Shown here piece by piece: positions 1 to 11,681 of a stretch of DNA of 64,000 bases. Source of the stretch: Pseudevernia furfuracea (taxonomy: Eukaryota > Ascomycota > Lecanoromycetes > Lecanorales > Parmeliaceae); NCBI GenBank assembly GCA_022315425.1, contig JAIUPT010000042.1, forward strand, positions 2,046,001-2,110,000. Reading direction: 5' to 3'. Both the position numbers and the translations under genes were made by a program. A model generated the notes under the pieces. It worked only from the letters and a program-made list of their open reading frames with translations. It had not been told where the DNA came from and did no database searches. The number at the start of each line of letters is the position of its first letter. Within the stretch, counting starts at the first letter, position 1.

Positions 1-605
1 GCTGCCGCTTAGTCGCTGGTCTGAAAAGCGTATGGTTCTCAGCATCCCACTCCTCGATACTTGGTATTTCGTGTTGTAGGTTTCGTGAATTTTGTAAAAG
101 GTAGGGCTGTGAAGGCAGCTCAAGAGGGCGTTTGCGTGGTCTTGCGGATGAGGTGGGAGCCAGCGAAGTAAACCGCTGTAATGTCTCGAGTGTTTCTGGT
201 CTGGGTGGATACCTATGGACCTCGAGGATGGAATTGCGGATGTTCCCGTCTGCTCCTCTGTCGTCAAAGAGGTCTCCGACGACTTGCTCCTCTAGATCCA
301 CGAAATCTCCATAGGCAGTCTTAAGATGTCGAATATGCAACGGTCTAATTGATCGCGGATTCGGATCAGCTTTCTTGCCGTAGCGAGCAGGAGTACGCTT
401 TTTGTATTCCGACTCACCCCATAGAAGGCTCGAACATCCTTCCCCATTTCTTCACAATTCTGTCGCAAACCACCTGCATAGATGTATCTTCAGTGCATGG
501 TTCGCACCACTTGACAGTCTCTTGACGCGTATGGGCACTGCTAGAGGGTGAAGGGCCTGCCTGCTCCCAGGGCAGGACACAGATTTGAAGGCGTATGCGG
601 CCCAT
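1..605 (-). CDS. Unknown protein, 5' part only (runs off the window start)
   Basis: I do not recognise the family. The ATG is at 605. Exon 1 (605-418) ends at a GTGAGT donor. A 73-nt intron (417-345) has a CTGAT branch site about 20 nt before an ATTAG acceptor. Exon 2 (344-1) stays open to the window edge, giving about 177 residues so far. The visible part starts with a mixed segment (MGRIRLQ..., then ETVKWCEPC and CDRIVKKWGRMF) and continues with an acidic stretch (DFVDLEEQVVGDLFDDRG). After that comes a basic, Ser/Pro-rich part (SARPRKRPLELP) that could be a nuclear localisation signal. Unspliced, the reading frame stops at the donor, so the model depends on this intron. The rest of the gene lies outside the window. 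Confidence 0.6.
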
Positions 606-2664
606 TTTGGCAGGTTCTTAGAGCATGCTGCGAAAGCTGGAAGCGAAGATGTAAGGTATCAATAGAAGGGTTGAGTTTGGGAAGATAGGAGCTGTTAGCT
701 GTGAGGGACTGGAAACTGAAGGTGAACTTCAGATCTCAGACGCGATTTTTGCTTCTCGCGTGTGGCGCAAAGGTCAAAGCTCACCTCAGTTTCAACTTTC
801 GATTGGATTGAGGGTTCGGCCCGCCGTTATCCGGGAGCCGCTGACCTCGGAGTTAAGACCTTCACTCCGAGCCCTGTAAATTCGATACATAATGTGATCC
901 GTCAATAGGTACGGAGTATATAGCCCAATCATGCAGATATTGATCAAGTGAATCTTTACATTGCTATTGTTGACAAGCAAATATTGTGAAAATGATTGTT
1001 ATTTTTTAATTGAATTCACAGGTCACAGAGTCAAGTGAATCTATACATGCCGTTGGTATGGGTCTCGGCGCCATCAAGATAGCCCGTCGAATTTGACAAT
1101 ATAAGCTACCTACCCTCGTTCCAATAGATTAATCATCTATAGCACAAACGCTGCATGAACTTGATCGCCGTCAGCAAAACTCTTCCCAGCCAGCTGCATG
1201 TGGTCGCGCAACCGTCCAGTCCAGTCCATCTCCCGTTCTTCCCCGTTTTTCCCTCAGACCAATCGCTCTCGCTAGTAGAGGCATCCCGATAACATCCCAT
1301 ACTGCGCCCCTTTGAATAGCAATTCCTGCTTCCAACCTGATGTATGTTTTTTCCCGCATCATGCCAATTTGCATTCAGATCATTCCCTATCGCTCCGAAT
1401 TGCAGAAACAACGGCTTGGAGAGCTTTGTGTTTCGGCTTCTCTATTGAATCGAGGAGTCGCCCATCAAACCTTTGAGCGTGCGCAACAAACAAAGGGTAA
1501 ATGTCCACACCGATCGCTAATCCGAGATACCTAGAGTACGTGGTTGATTGTATTTGCATCGATTCTGCAGATAGATTCCAGGCCCTTTTTGAAGCTCCGT
1601 CTACTTGCGGGTATGCGTGGGTCGGGATCAAAAGCTTGGGATATAAATGATGATGAATCCGGGCTTTTGAAGACAGCTATAGAAGACTGATCTGCAAAGA
1701 CTGTCGTGGCACTGGCGCTTCCTCATGGGTACGAGTGATCAATAGAACGACGGCTACGAGTGATCCAAACGAGTAGGTGCTGTAGAAGAGGGTGATGTAT
1801 TGTTACAGAGTGCGTCACTCGTAAACAGGATCCTCCCTGCCTTCGGGGGGCCTCTCCTGTACACACTCGCTCCTACACTCTTCTGCTGCGCTGGATTATA
1901 AACAGACTAGCCCTGCCGGGAGCACACAATCAAGGCAAAATGGGTAAACGCTGAAGGAATGGGTCTTTTTGAGCGTGACACAGTCTCGAGTGCTTGGATA
2001 TCGGCTCTAACACCCCTCGTACCCGGAAGCGGGACCTAGATGTGAGGGGGGGTCAATTCATCAAAAGAGGAGGTACACTTAGCGGGTTTTAGAAATGGCA
2101 CAAAGCACCCATACTGTATCGCAACTATAGCTCCGTTTTCGGGTTCTGCTGGTGCAAGTCCAACCAAACTGTGCTCCTTACTGGGTTCATAATAATGGCG
2201 GCTGGTTGGAGGGCAACGCTAAACGTCCCCTTATTTTCACCTACACTAGCACTCTTTCCAAAGCTGTCGCATAATAGCCAATCTTTGGCCCCCAGATCAG
2301 GCCTTGATGTTGGACGTGCCTAGATCATTCCATGCATCTCATGGTTGTCCTTTGTTAGATAGATCTCTTTGTCAGGCCATGGGTTATATACCACCCATGG
2401 ACCTCCTCTATAGACCATCACGCTTTTGCTATCACACTGCTGTGCATTGCTGAGTTGACACTTGACCGGCTCTATCGATGATTTAGATGCCTATTTCGAG
2501 TACTACAATGATCAATGTCGCAATCAGAATCACGTCGATCATGACCTAGCTGGACATTGTGGACATCGCCCAACATATCAAATTGCAACATATCAACAGG
2601 AACGTTGGCAGCTCTCTGAACAACCTACGCGATAGCCTCCATCTCACTTATCCTAGATTTCCTA
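606..2664. other. Gene-free stretch
   Basis: Only short, scattered open frames with no recognisable protein. It contains one exact TACGGAGTA motif (910-918) and two copies of ACGAGTGATC about 23 bp apart near 1730 and 1753. I see no RNA gene or mobile element. It probably holds the promoter and 5' UTR of the minus-strand gene at its left end. Confidence 0.5.
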
Positions 2665-3431
2665 ATGACTCAGCACAACCTTTCCAACTCGATTGAGCTC
2701 ACCGCTCGATTATGGCTTATGCTCAACGTGCAGAAGGCGACACCTGGCGGGTATCGTACGCTACGCCCAGCATGGGATTGGCCAGACTCTTCTAGCTTGG
2801 TCGATGTCGTTCAAAGCCTTCGCAAGAGAACAGCGCCAGGCGTCGTCTTAACCAAACGATTTCCGGACGTCTTCAACACCTTCGATTTAGGGAAAATAAG
2901 GGGTTTTCGAATTGAGTTCAATTCAGCGAATCACCTTAGTTTTGAAGGCCAAACCATTTACCTTTACTACCACGTCTCGGTACTGGGGCGTATGGAACTG
3001 TCAGTAGCAAAGTGAGCAGTGCTAGTCCCGAGCGCAGCAAATTCGAAGACCTAATATCTCGTCTCTTAGCGCCTTGCTGGTTAAGGAGTTGTTCGATGAG
3101 ACGCGAAACACGCTCGCTCTTCTTTTCTCGAGAACGAGTGTGGAACTTACGGCATGGCTGAGGGCCAAATCTAAAGAGCAAATCCTAGATCCCAACCTTC
3201 GGACTCTAAGAGCAGCACCTCGAGATTCTCAAGAATACGACTATTGGCAGGACAACTTGTTAATTATTTCGGAGGACTTTGACCGGTCACAACCTTCGAA
3301 TGTCACTCAATGGTGGTATGACCTTCGGAATATAGTACAATGGTAGACTTTCTGGATCGCCTTCGTAGTCTCCGTGTTGACCGTATTCTTCGACATGTTA
3401 AGCTCTGTGACAGGGGTCGTCTAGGCGTGGG
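2665..3431 (+). pseudogene. Fungal C-terminal-TM hypothetical protein, truncated by nonsense codons
   Basis: Exon 1 is 2665-3011 and exon 2 starts at 3070. The 58-nt intron (GTGAGC..CTCTTAG, CTAAT branch site) joins the two halves in frame, giving 207 residues to a TAG at 3344-3346. From memory this matches a large uncharacterised fungal family: an N-terminal ELTARLWLMLNV block, a middle LFDETRNTLALLF block, then WWYDLRN..QW leading straight into a membrane helix. Here the helix is still readable after the stop in the same frame (TFWIAFVVSVLTVFF, then SSVTGVV), followed by a second TAG at 3422-3424 and then AWAFIKRL. The protein made would therefore lack its membrane anchor. The function of the family is unknown to me. 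Either this is a decaying copy or a truncated form is tolerated. Confidence 0.6.
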
Positions 3432-4174
3432 CATTTATAAAACGCTTGAGTAAAAACTGATAATTCTAATGGAGTTCGGTAGAAAATGGACGGAAATAGC
3501 GAGTCCTGTAAGTGAGTATGGATCCCAGAAGGACCAAGGCGGAGAAAGCAGGTAGGGCAGCAGCGTTTTGAGATGGAAGGGAAGAGAAACCACAAAAGAA
3601 GCAGATTGAAGCAGTATATGATTTTGATGTAATTTAGAGGGCGTGGGGCCATCTCGTAAGTGGGGAGACGGCTAAAGCCCCCAGAGCTGTGTCGGAAATT
3701 GCACCTGAAGGTTCCCTAAAGTTCAACTGATTTTCGCTCGCCCGAGAAGATCCTGTGGCAGTCTCCCGAAAACAAGGTTAGGGCTTTTCTAGCGCTTTCC
3801 AGGACTTCTGCGCCGACTCCAGTGAGTAAGGTAGTTGTCAATTGTTTCGTCTGTGTCTGGTCAACGCCCGAAAACCCCTACACGCACAGATTTGCCGGCA
3901 ATTCTCTTCTCGAACGCATTGCTCTGCTTCAATGTCTGAAGGAGTCAGCATTCACACGGAGGAATGAAAGGGTTTCAAACCGAGGGGAGGCCGGCTCGGC
4001 GCTCAAGCTTGTCCCGGCTTGGCATTCACATTAGTCAACAAACGCCGATGATGTACTCCGTATATCTAGACAAAGGTTGGTCTTTCGCCTTCTGATTTCC
4101 CTATGTACGACCTTTCTAACCTCATATTAATAGCAGATCGGTCGAGCCAACAGCTCTTCTGATCAGACTTAACC
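3432..4174. other. Intergenic, nothing convincing
   Basis: No supported gene. A 70-codon open frame at 3822-4034 has no recognisable features. An exact TACTCCGTA motif lies at 4054-4062, about 110 bp before the next start codon. Confidence 0.5.
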
Positions 4175-5341
4175 ATGATCACCTTAACAGAGCCTCGGGT
4201 TGGCGCCTCTGCAGGCGAGCAAGCGGCGATTATCTACAAAAAGATCAGGAAGGTTAACGCAGCTTCCAAGGAGTCCTCCACACCCAGTTGCTGGAATCTA
4301 CACCTTCCTTGCCCTTCACGGCAGCGCAAGGCCCAATCAGTACGAGAGCAACCATTCCACTTGGACAAGATAACACCCCAAGAACTTGGAGGCGGCCCAG
4401 ATCACCCACACACAGTCCTCTACCTCGCATACGGCTCCAACCTCTGCGCACAGACCTTCCAAGGGAAGCGTGGCATAAGGCCCTTGTCCCAAGTCAACGT
4501 CGTGGTACCAGAACTGGTCATGACATTCGACCTCGCCGGCGTGCCCTACGTTGAACCCTGCTTCGCAAATACCAAATATCGCCATATCCCTCCTCCTACC
4601 TATACCTCGGAGAAGTCTCACCTTCTCGCGAAAATGCCAAAATACCATAAGGATCGTTGGAAGAAAGGTCTAGTAGGGGTCGTCTACGAAGTAACAAAAG
4701 AGGATTATGCCCACATAATAGCTACCGAAGGTGGAGGCGCTTCCTACCAAGACGTCCTCGTCGACTGCTACGAGCTACCTCACAACGAGGACATAGTACC
4801 CGAGCTCCCAACCTCACATCCCTTCAAAGCGCACACGCTCTACTCACCCATCCTACCTCCCGGCGAACAGCCCGAAAAAGGCGGCCGCTTCTCACGTCCA
4901 GATCCAGCTTACGCTCAAGCATCGGCGCGGTATATAAAGCTGATCACAGATGGTGCAGACGAGCATGCTTTGCCCGGTGAATACAAAGACTATCTACATC
5001 AACTACGACCGTATACCATGACGACGCAAAAGCAAAGGCTTGGGGGCTGGATCTTCAGCACGATATGGCTGCCTTTAATCTCCGCCATTTTTGGATTAAA
5101 TAGCATCTTTGGCGATGATAACGGGAAAGCGCCAGCATGGTTGGTGGCAGTGACCGGGGCGATGTTCCGGGGACTTTGGACAAGCTATGACGGTGTCTTT
5201 TTCGCCCTGTTTGGAGATGGGGAAAGGACCATTTATGAGGATGAAGACGAAGACGATGGCGATGGAACTGTGCGGTTTGCGCCTTCAAGAAAGCATGATA
5301 TTGTTGGTGAGAAATGGAAGAGTGGATATGAAGAGGTTTGA
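4175..5341 (+). CDS. Gamma-glutamylcyclotransferase-like protein with C-terminal hydrophobic segment
   Basis: Single exon, 388 aa, with a good context around the ATG (AACCATGA). The GGCT/BtrG-fold signature is clear: YLAYGSNL at about residues 83-90 forms the substrate loop. Glu185, in the TEGGGASY motif, sits where the family's catalytic acid is expected. Enzymes of this fold cyclise gamma-glutamyl groups and release 5-oxoproline, for example in glutathione turnover. The substrate cannot be read from sequence. After the domain, a hydrophobic stretch (about residues 290-345, starting GWIFSTIWLPLISAIF) suggests membrane association. An acidic tail (EDEDEDDGDG) follows. The roughly 75-residue N-terminal extension is unusual for the fold, so a later start cannot be excluded. 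Confidence 0.8.
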   Translation: MITLTEPRVGASAGEQAAIIYKKIRKVNAASKESSTPSCWNLHLPCPSRQRKAQSVREQPFHLDKITPQELGGGPDHPHTVLYLAYGSNLCAQTFQGKRGIRPLSQVNVVVPELVMTFDLAGVPYVEPCFANTKYRHIPPPTYTSEKSHLLAKMPKYHKDRWKKGLVGVVYEVTKEDYAHIIATEGGGASYQDVLVDCYELPHNEDIVPELPTSHPFKAHTLYSPILPPGEQPEKGGRFSRPDPAYAQASARYIKLITDGADEHALPGEYKDYLHQLRPYTMTTQKQRLGGWIFSTIWLPLISAIFGLNSIFGDDNGKAPAWLVAVTGAMFRGLWTSYDGVFFALFGDGERTIYEDEDEDDGDGTVRFAPSRKHDIVGEKWKSGYEEV

Positions 5342-5506
5342 GAGCAGTCGCAAAGAGACTCGGGACATGTGAAGAAAGTCGAGGAGCATGATACGTCGCA
5401 TTTTACGCGATGAATATGTATACATGAAGAATATTTCAATCCAAGCTGATCTATGCACAAAGGCTTCACTATTCGCACCTCACAAGTCCCCCGCTCCCTG
5501 AGAATG

Positions 5507-5540
5507 TTCTTTCTTTCTTTCTTCTTTCTTTCTTTCTTTC
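5507..5540. repeat. (TTTC)n microsatellite
   Basis: A run of TTTC units with one TTC interruption, about 165 bp downstream of the GGCT-like stop codon. Confidence 0.9.
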
Positions 5541-5890
5541 ATCTACTCTTCCGTTTTGCAGCCGAACACGCAAGCGGCATCCGCACTCCCCAAAATCCAA
5601 ACCGCCGGGAAAAAAGAACCCCCCCCCTTACCAAGTAGGCATTCACCCAAGGGAAAAGAAAAGGAGAGAGGACGAGACCCACGACGATGATGATGATCCA
5701 AAGGTGCCAAGCACCCGCCCATGCTCATGAAGATCAAAAGAAGCCCCCCCCCCGACCCCGAAGCCCAGCGTGTCCATCCAAACTCCGCCTTTTTCGAGGG
5801 ACAAAAGATCCCAAGGAGGTGAGGAAAGGAGACATGTGTTTTATTTATTTCCAAGCGGGGGTGAGGTAAGCACGACGCTGCGACCCGACG

Positions 5891-5923
5891 GTGAAAGTGA
5901 AAGTGAAAGTGAAGTGAAGTGAA
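5891..5923. repeat. (GTGAAA)3(GTGAA)3 compound microsatellite
   Basis: Three GTGAAA units followed directly by three GTGAA units, in the gene-poor region. Confidence 0.9.
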
Positions 5924-7139
5924 GGGGTGAGCTCGATGCCTTTGGTTTAAACCCGACCGTGTGGACTGGGGCTCGTGGCGGATCGAGTTGGCCGAATCGA
6001 GTCCGGACAAAGTGAGTAAGGTAAGATCAAGAAGGAAGTTCTGGTGTTTGGTAGATTTCCTGGAGACGGTTTCTTGGGGAGCTAAAGGGGAGCGGCTCCC
6101 TTGCGAAGAGGGTTGTTGTTCTTGGTGTTGTTTTTACAAACATCCCTCCCTGTCAAAACAAACCAAGGCCACTATGTTGTAATAATGCACACTCTCCACC
6201 CCCCTCCCTCCCTCCCTCTCGATCGGACGTAGGGGGTTCTCCGATCGCTCCCATCTCATCCGTAGCAATTGTCCATCTCGCATGTTCGATGAGAAAGTTC
6301 CGAAGCCAGCACGATGCTTCTCCGTACGTAATCCGTCGTTGTAATTCCCGGCCATTTCCGAGATCCGATGCTCATGTCCCGACAGCTCACCAGGCTGGCG
6401 GGCGGAAAGCGGTGGTGAGAGCTTGTTCTTGGATAAGAAGTGTCTCTGTCATTTTTTGATTAGAGAGGAGAATAGAGAGGTGTTGAAGATGCCTGCTGTC
6501 TTGAATTTCCACATGCTCAAGACTTTGAATCAGAGTGTGGATTCGTTGGGCGATCGTGAAGTCTTGGGAGTGGCGTCATGGGTTAAACGTCAGATTGGGA
6601 CGTCAGCACGGGGTTCCCAGTGCTGCAGACTTGATCGGGGAGACGTATCAATGCGGTCGTTGTTGTTATGGAAGCTAGCGGTTTGGAGTCCATGGGTTGA
6701 GTGGATATGGCTAGCAACCATTAACATAGTATCAAGATACGGTGCTACTGGTTCGACGTCCATCAAAGAATCGGGCTTCTCAAGCTGTCATCTAGTGGTG
6801 CGCTCATGGTGGGCTCTGGTGACAGGGGAAAAACCATGCTGCCACCCGAGCTTTGCAATGGTAGCCCTCCCTCTTAGGCGAATCTGCGGTATGGCGTTGA
6901 AGAACTCAACAATTCATTCTCCTGGTTTGTTCTAAGGCAGCGGAATAATGAAGGCGGTTGGGCGAAGTACTGTCATCTCAGATAAAGTGCTTCGATGTCA
7001 AGACGATCAAGACACCACCTTCTTGACCTGCATGTGGGGGGCTGGGCGCTCCAGGAAATGCACCGATGCGAGCAGACAGCCTAGCAGCAATCACCGGAGT
7101 ACATACGGCTCCGTATTCCAACCCAGCAAATAGCTTAGC

Positions 7140-7157
7140 TTGGCTTGGCTTGGCTTT
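7140..7157. repeat. (TTGGC)n short tandem repeat
   Basis: Three TTGGC units followed by TTTG. The same pentamer is repeated six times at 57631-57660. Confidence 0.85.
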
Positions 7158-9835
7158 GAGGGATTTTTGATAGTAAAAGTCCACTTAGGAAAGTAGAAAA
7201 ATGGTTGGTGCGTAAGGATATTAAATAATTACTCCGCAAGGGTTGCTGGGCAAGTGCATCCATGCAAGTCGGAGGCTAGAAATGCAAGAAACAAAATCGA
7301 GAGTGCCGGTGATGATCGGAGAGGTAGATTCTAGACCACCTTACCTCTCATTTGTTTCTCCGGTGTCAGCAAGATGCTCTTAAGCACCCAATGAGGGATT
7401 AAATTGTGGGGGGCTTACGCTGGAACTGTGGAGTAGCGCCTGGGACTTGCCCTGCATCATGCGAGGGCTAGTCGATTCTATGTCACATTTTGAGAATCAG
7501 CGCAGGCGGAGAAATCGGAATGGCAGGTTGAAATGGCGATGCAGACTTCTGGTGGCATGCATGAGACGTCCAAGTCGTTATTGCAGTAGATCTGTCCAGA
7601 CTCCTATCTTCACGCTGACCCGAGAGATCTGGATAGAGATGTCCGTCGATGTCCGTAGAACAGCTGTAAGGCGACTGGAGAGCGTTCGGTGACAGACTAT
7701 TGACCTCATGTTCGATGTGATGATTGTGTGGACCGTTGCAATCGCAGAAGATCGTTTGGTCCCGGAGAGCCATCCCCATCTTGTCAGAGCTCTACCACCA
7801 GATCCTGGGAACTCGTTAAATGAAACGTTGGCATGAAAGGTGGAGTGGACAGGCGACCTAGGGGGCTGTCACAGCCACGATCACGTTGGGGGTTTTGTAG
7901 ATGCTACTGCTAGGTAGATGATCGAAATGAAGTAATTGAAGCGGGGTGGACCGCATGTAGTATTAATGAAATGTTAATAAAAACTCGATACCTCAGACAA
8001 ATCCCACTGGGGCCCAAGAAAGTCATTACAAATCTGGAAGATGGGAAAGCTTATGGAGTACCAGAGAGCGCGCCCTTGGGATTGCGCACCCTCCTTTGGG
8101 CCTTGGACCGTGGAATGCGAAGACTAAAAAAGGTCTATGCGACCCAACATCCAGAATACTGGACAGAGGATCGGCAGGGAGAGATTCAAAAAGATTAAGA
8201 TCCAGACAATCGATACTGGTTAATACCCTCGAATTATGGCACTGGGGAAGCCAATGAGGTTGAATACGCATACATTGAGTTCTGCATGCATCTGCGTAAA
8301 GCAATTCCGAACAGGCGCAGCAGACAGGGCTGTCGTGACCATAGATCTGCTACGGTAGATAATGGGACGAAAAGGGATACTGTGACATGGTTGGTTGAGA
8401 TTACCGTAGTGCAGGAAAGTTAGCCCGACCTACCTGCAGCTTGCGCGTGGGGGTAAAGTGGTAAAAGAATCGGAACGAGGCTGGAAGTGTGCATCATGCA
8501 GCCATGGCTAGAATTGACGAATCTGCCTTTGCCAACTCCACTACTGGCGCGCGTTAACGCGCTGACAACGTTTGGATACTCGCCTGTGTTATCGCTTCCC
8601 GATCTAGGATCTAAGGATAATTTGTTTCTCCGCGCCAGGCGTTCTGTGGGCGCTCGCTTTTACGAGCCTCTCTCTCTGGAGTAGAGCATGGACAGTATCA
8701 TCACGTCTTTTCTTGAGGATTCCTCGTTTCGATCTCGATTGCCTTCTTGGCCCAGACCAAAGAGGGGCCTTCCAATAGAGCCAGTTGAAAAATTAGATGA
8801 TGCAGCTGGTGCAGGACACCACCCTCTTTGCCTTTTAGCTTCTAGGATTCCGGGTGGACGAGAAACACCATTGTCATGGGGTAATGGTTGGCGGTATGCT
8901 GCTTGACAAAATGGTAGTAATCGGTATATGGTAACTGATTGGAGGGGAGAATGGAGAGGTGGGTAGAAAAGAAATGCTAGCGTTGCGACCAGTGTAATAA
9001 AGTAGTTCTAGCGTACTTCTAAAGCACTTCCCGATCAAGGTGGTGAAGGCACTAGAGTGGGGTAACCTTTGGATCGAGGCGAGGCAGGACGTTGATTTGC
9101 TACAAGGAGCCCAAAAGGAGTCCAAGGTAGGTACGCGAAGGGCTGGGGGGGAGGCGGCTAGGGTCACATGCACGCTTGAGTCAAGCCACTCAGGTTGATG
9201 CGGCTATACCAGCTCAAGTCAGGTCTTTGCGCTTCTACCTCTAAAGTAACTAAGTATTCTTCGCTTAGACTTGCGCTCTTAACCACTCAATGTCGTCAAG
9301 CTTACTCTTGACTTCACCAAACTTGCTTTAATACTTGACGGCAGTTGGTGATCATGTGCGTCTGGTGGAACAATTGCGAATCCCGATGGACGCGATCCAG
9401 GGTCTGCAAGCCTGCAACAGATGCCACTGGACTGATATGTAGGCCATGCGACTCGCGCATTAGAGCAGGCTTCAAGTAGCGCGCCGGTAAATACCAGTTA
9501 TGCACTCGCACCTTCTCGCGACTCCAATCGACAGGCCACTTGAACCTTAGGTGCCGTCCACATACGTGGTACCAGGAGTGTTTCGCTTTTGCCCCATCTG
9601 TCTCCACATTACCCCAGTGTGGGATACCAGCCAAGTGACTTTTCACATGCGTCGAATTTGTGATATAAGAACCCTCTCCCAACCCCCCACTATGATGGCA
9701 TCCCAAGCAGCTCCTTTCTTTCTCTTTAGACCTCCTCTTCCGGACCCCGCTTCTCCAAAGCCAAGCAGGGCACCAGTATTTTCATAGTTCGAACAATACA
9801 TCGAAAACCTCAAGGCACTCCGGATAGTCGCCGCC

Positions 9836-11681
9836 ATGGATATCATTCCCAGATCCAATGTGGTCCACAGGTTTGAGAAGCGTAGCCTTCTCATCGCCAT
9901 CAATTGTATTGCTGGTCTCTCCATCTTCTTCTTTGGATATGATCAGGGTATGATGGGTGGTGTAAACGGTGCCGTTGATTACTACGATACCACCATGAAA
10001 TTCGGTCACCCAGACCCCACAACAGGTGCCCCGGTTATCGACAACACTCTTCTCCAAGGTGGTATTGTCTCTATCTACTATCTCGGTACTCTCATCGGCT
10101 GTCTCATTGGTGGTTGGTTCGGCGACCGTTATGGCCGTATTAAGACAATCGGACTCGGAGCTGGTTGGGCCGTCATTGGTGCTACCCTTCAAACCTCTGC
10201 TCAGAATCACACTTGGATGATTTGCGCCCGTCTTGTCAATGGATGGGGTACAGGAATGCTCAACGCCATTGTTCCAGTCTGGGCCACCGAGACTGCCGAG
10301 CACAAATCTCGTGGACAATTCGTCGCCATCGAATTTACGCTGAACATCTTTGGTGTCGTCGTTGCTTACTGGATCGAATAGTGAGTATATAGCAGAACCC
10401 ATGCAAAGCCTGAATTTGCAACATATGAATTAGTCACTGACTCTCGTTCTTCAGTGGCGCCAACTTCTACAAAGGTGGAACTGGACAGTTCACATGGAGA
10501 TTCCCAATCGCGTTCCAAATCGCCCCATTGCTTCTCCTCTTCGCCATCTGCTGGCTCTTCCCTGAGTCACCTCGTTGGCTCGTCAAGGTCGGTCGAGAGG
10601 AAGAGGCCCGTTACATTCTTGGAAGACTCCGTGGTGAGACTGGCGAAGATGTGGGCAAGGCGGAGGCCGAATTCCAGGATATTCGCAACATTGCTGAGCT
10701 CGAACGAAAGACCGCCAAAGCACAATCTTACATCTCCATGCTCTTCGGTATCGGCTCCGGCAAGCTTCACACTGGCCGCCGTGTTCAATTGGTTATCTGG
10801 CTCCAAATTATGCAAGAGTGGATCGGTATTGCCGGTGTGACGATCTTCGCTCCCACCATTTTCCGTACCGCTGGTATTCCCAACGCACAGGTGCAATGGA
10901 TTTCGGGATTGAACACCATCACGTACATGGTAAGCTCCCCTCGCATACGATACGTGCTCGGGATACTGACCGTTTCCAGTTCGCTACCCTCATTTGTGTT
11001 TTCACCCTCGATAAAATCGGTCGCCGCTGGACCTTGTACTGGGGCTCAGTCGTTCAAGGTATCTCTATGTTCCTCGCTGGCGGTCTGTCGACTGCTGGTC
11101 TTCAACACCCGGCTGGCTCGGCTCTCGCTAGAGGCTACTCCTCCGGTGCTGTTGCTATGATCTTCCTCTTCACAGCCACATTTGGCGCCACTTGGCTCAC
11201 TGTCCCCTGGCTTTACCCAGCTGAGATCTTCCCATTGGAGGTCCGTGCTAAGGGTAATGCCTGGGGTGTCGTTGGCTGGTCTATTGGTAACGGCTGGCTC
11301 ACACTCATCCTTCCCGTCATCTTCAAGGCCCTCGAGCAAAAGACCTACTACATTTTCGGTATTGCCAACGTCATCACGCTGCCCATGGTCTATTGCCTGT
11401 ACCCTGAGTCCAACCAGCGCACTCTTGAGGAGATGAATCTTCTCTTTGCCTCTGACAGCATCTGGAATTGGGAAGCCGAGAAAAACTTCGCTATCCTCAA
11501 GGAGCAAAATCCAGAGCTCGTCCAAGCCGCCCAACGTGGCCAATCGGTCATCGACCCCGAGACTGGCCTTCCCAAGTCTGGACGACAGGGCAGTGTTGCC
11601 AGGAACATGAGCTTGGATGTTAATGCTCTTACCCACCACGAGGATACATACGAGGAGAAGCAGACCTTCAAACACGGCTAG
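9836..11681 (+). CDS. MFS sugar/polyol transporter
   Basis: Three exons (9836-10380, 10455-10929, 10980-11681) encode 573 aa. This is a 12-TM sugar-porter-family transporter of the plasma membrane. Visible marks are FFFGYDQGMMGG in helix 1, GDRYGRIKT in the helix 2-3 loop, the PESPRWL motif after helix 6 and its partner DKIGRRW in the C-terminal half. The usual PETKG signature is replaced by PESNQRTLEEM. The canonical QQxxGxN block of helix 7 reads QEWIGIAG, so one of the usual sugar-contacting polar residues is changed. Substrate cannot be predicted from this; fungal relatives carry hexoses, pentoses or polyols. The cytosolic C-terminal tail is about 80 residues long. Confidence 0.9.

Larger units (their letters stand above)
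5342..9835. other. Gene-poor region of about 4.5 kb with simple repeats
   Basis: No open frame in this stretch looks like protein. The longest (6423-6935 plus, 5543-6010 minus) have coding-unlike, low-complexity composition. The left half carries TTTC, GTGAAA/GTGAA and CCCT simple repeats plus runs of C. The middle has (TTGGC)n and imperfect TACGGAGTA-like motifs. It may hold long UTRs, a non-coding RNA or regulatory DNA for the transporter that starts at 9836. I could not identify any of these directly. Confidence 0.5.

Noticed and set aside
3012..3069. Apparent frameshift between the two halves of the 2.7-3.4 kb gene
   Set aside because: A 58-nt GT..AG intron with a CTAAT branch site joins the halves in frame; only the later stops are real lesions.
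5543..6010. 155-codon minus-strand open frame with His/Ser repeats
   Set aside because: Produced by the GTGAAA/GTGAA microsatellite and C-runs read in reverse.
6423..6935. 170-codon plus-strand open frame
   Set aside because: No ATG at its start, no recognisable domain, Trp/Cys/Ser-rich chance-like composition.
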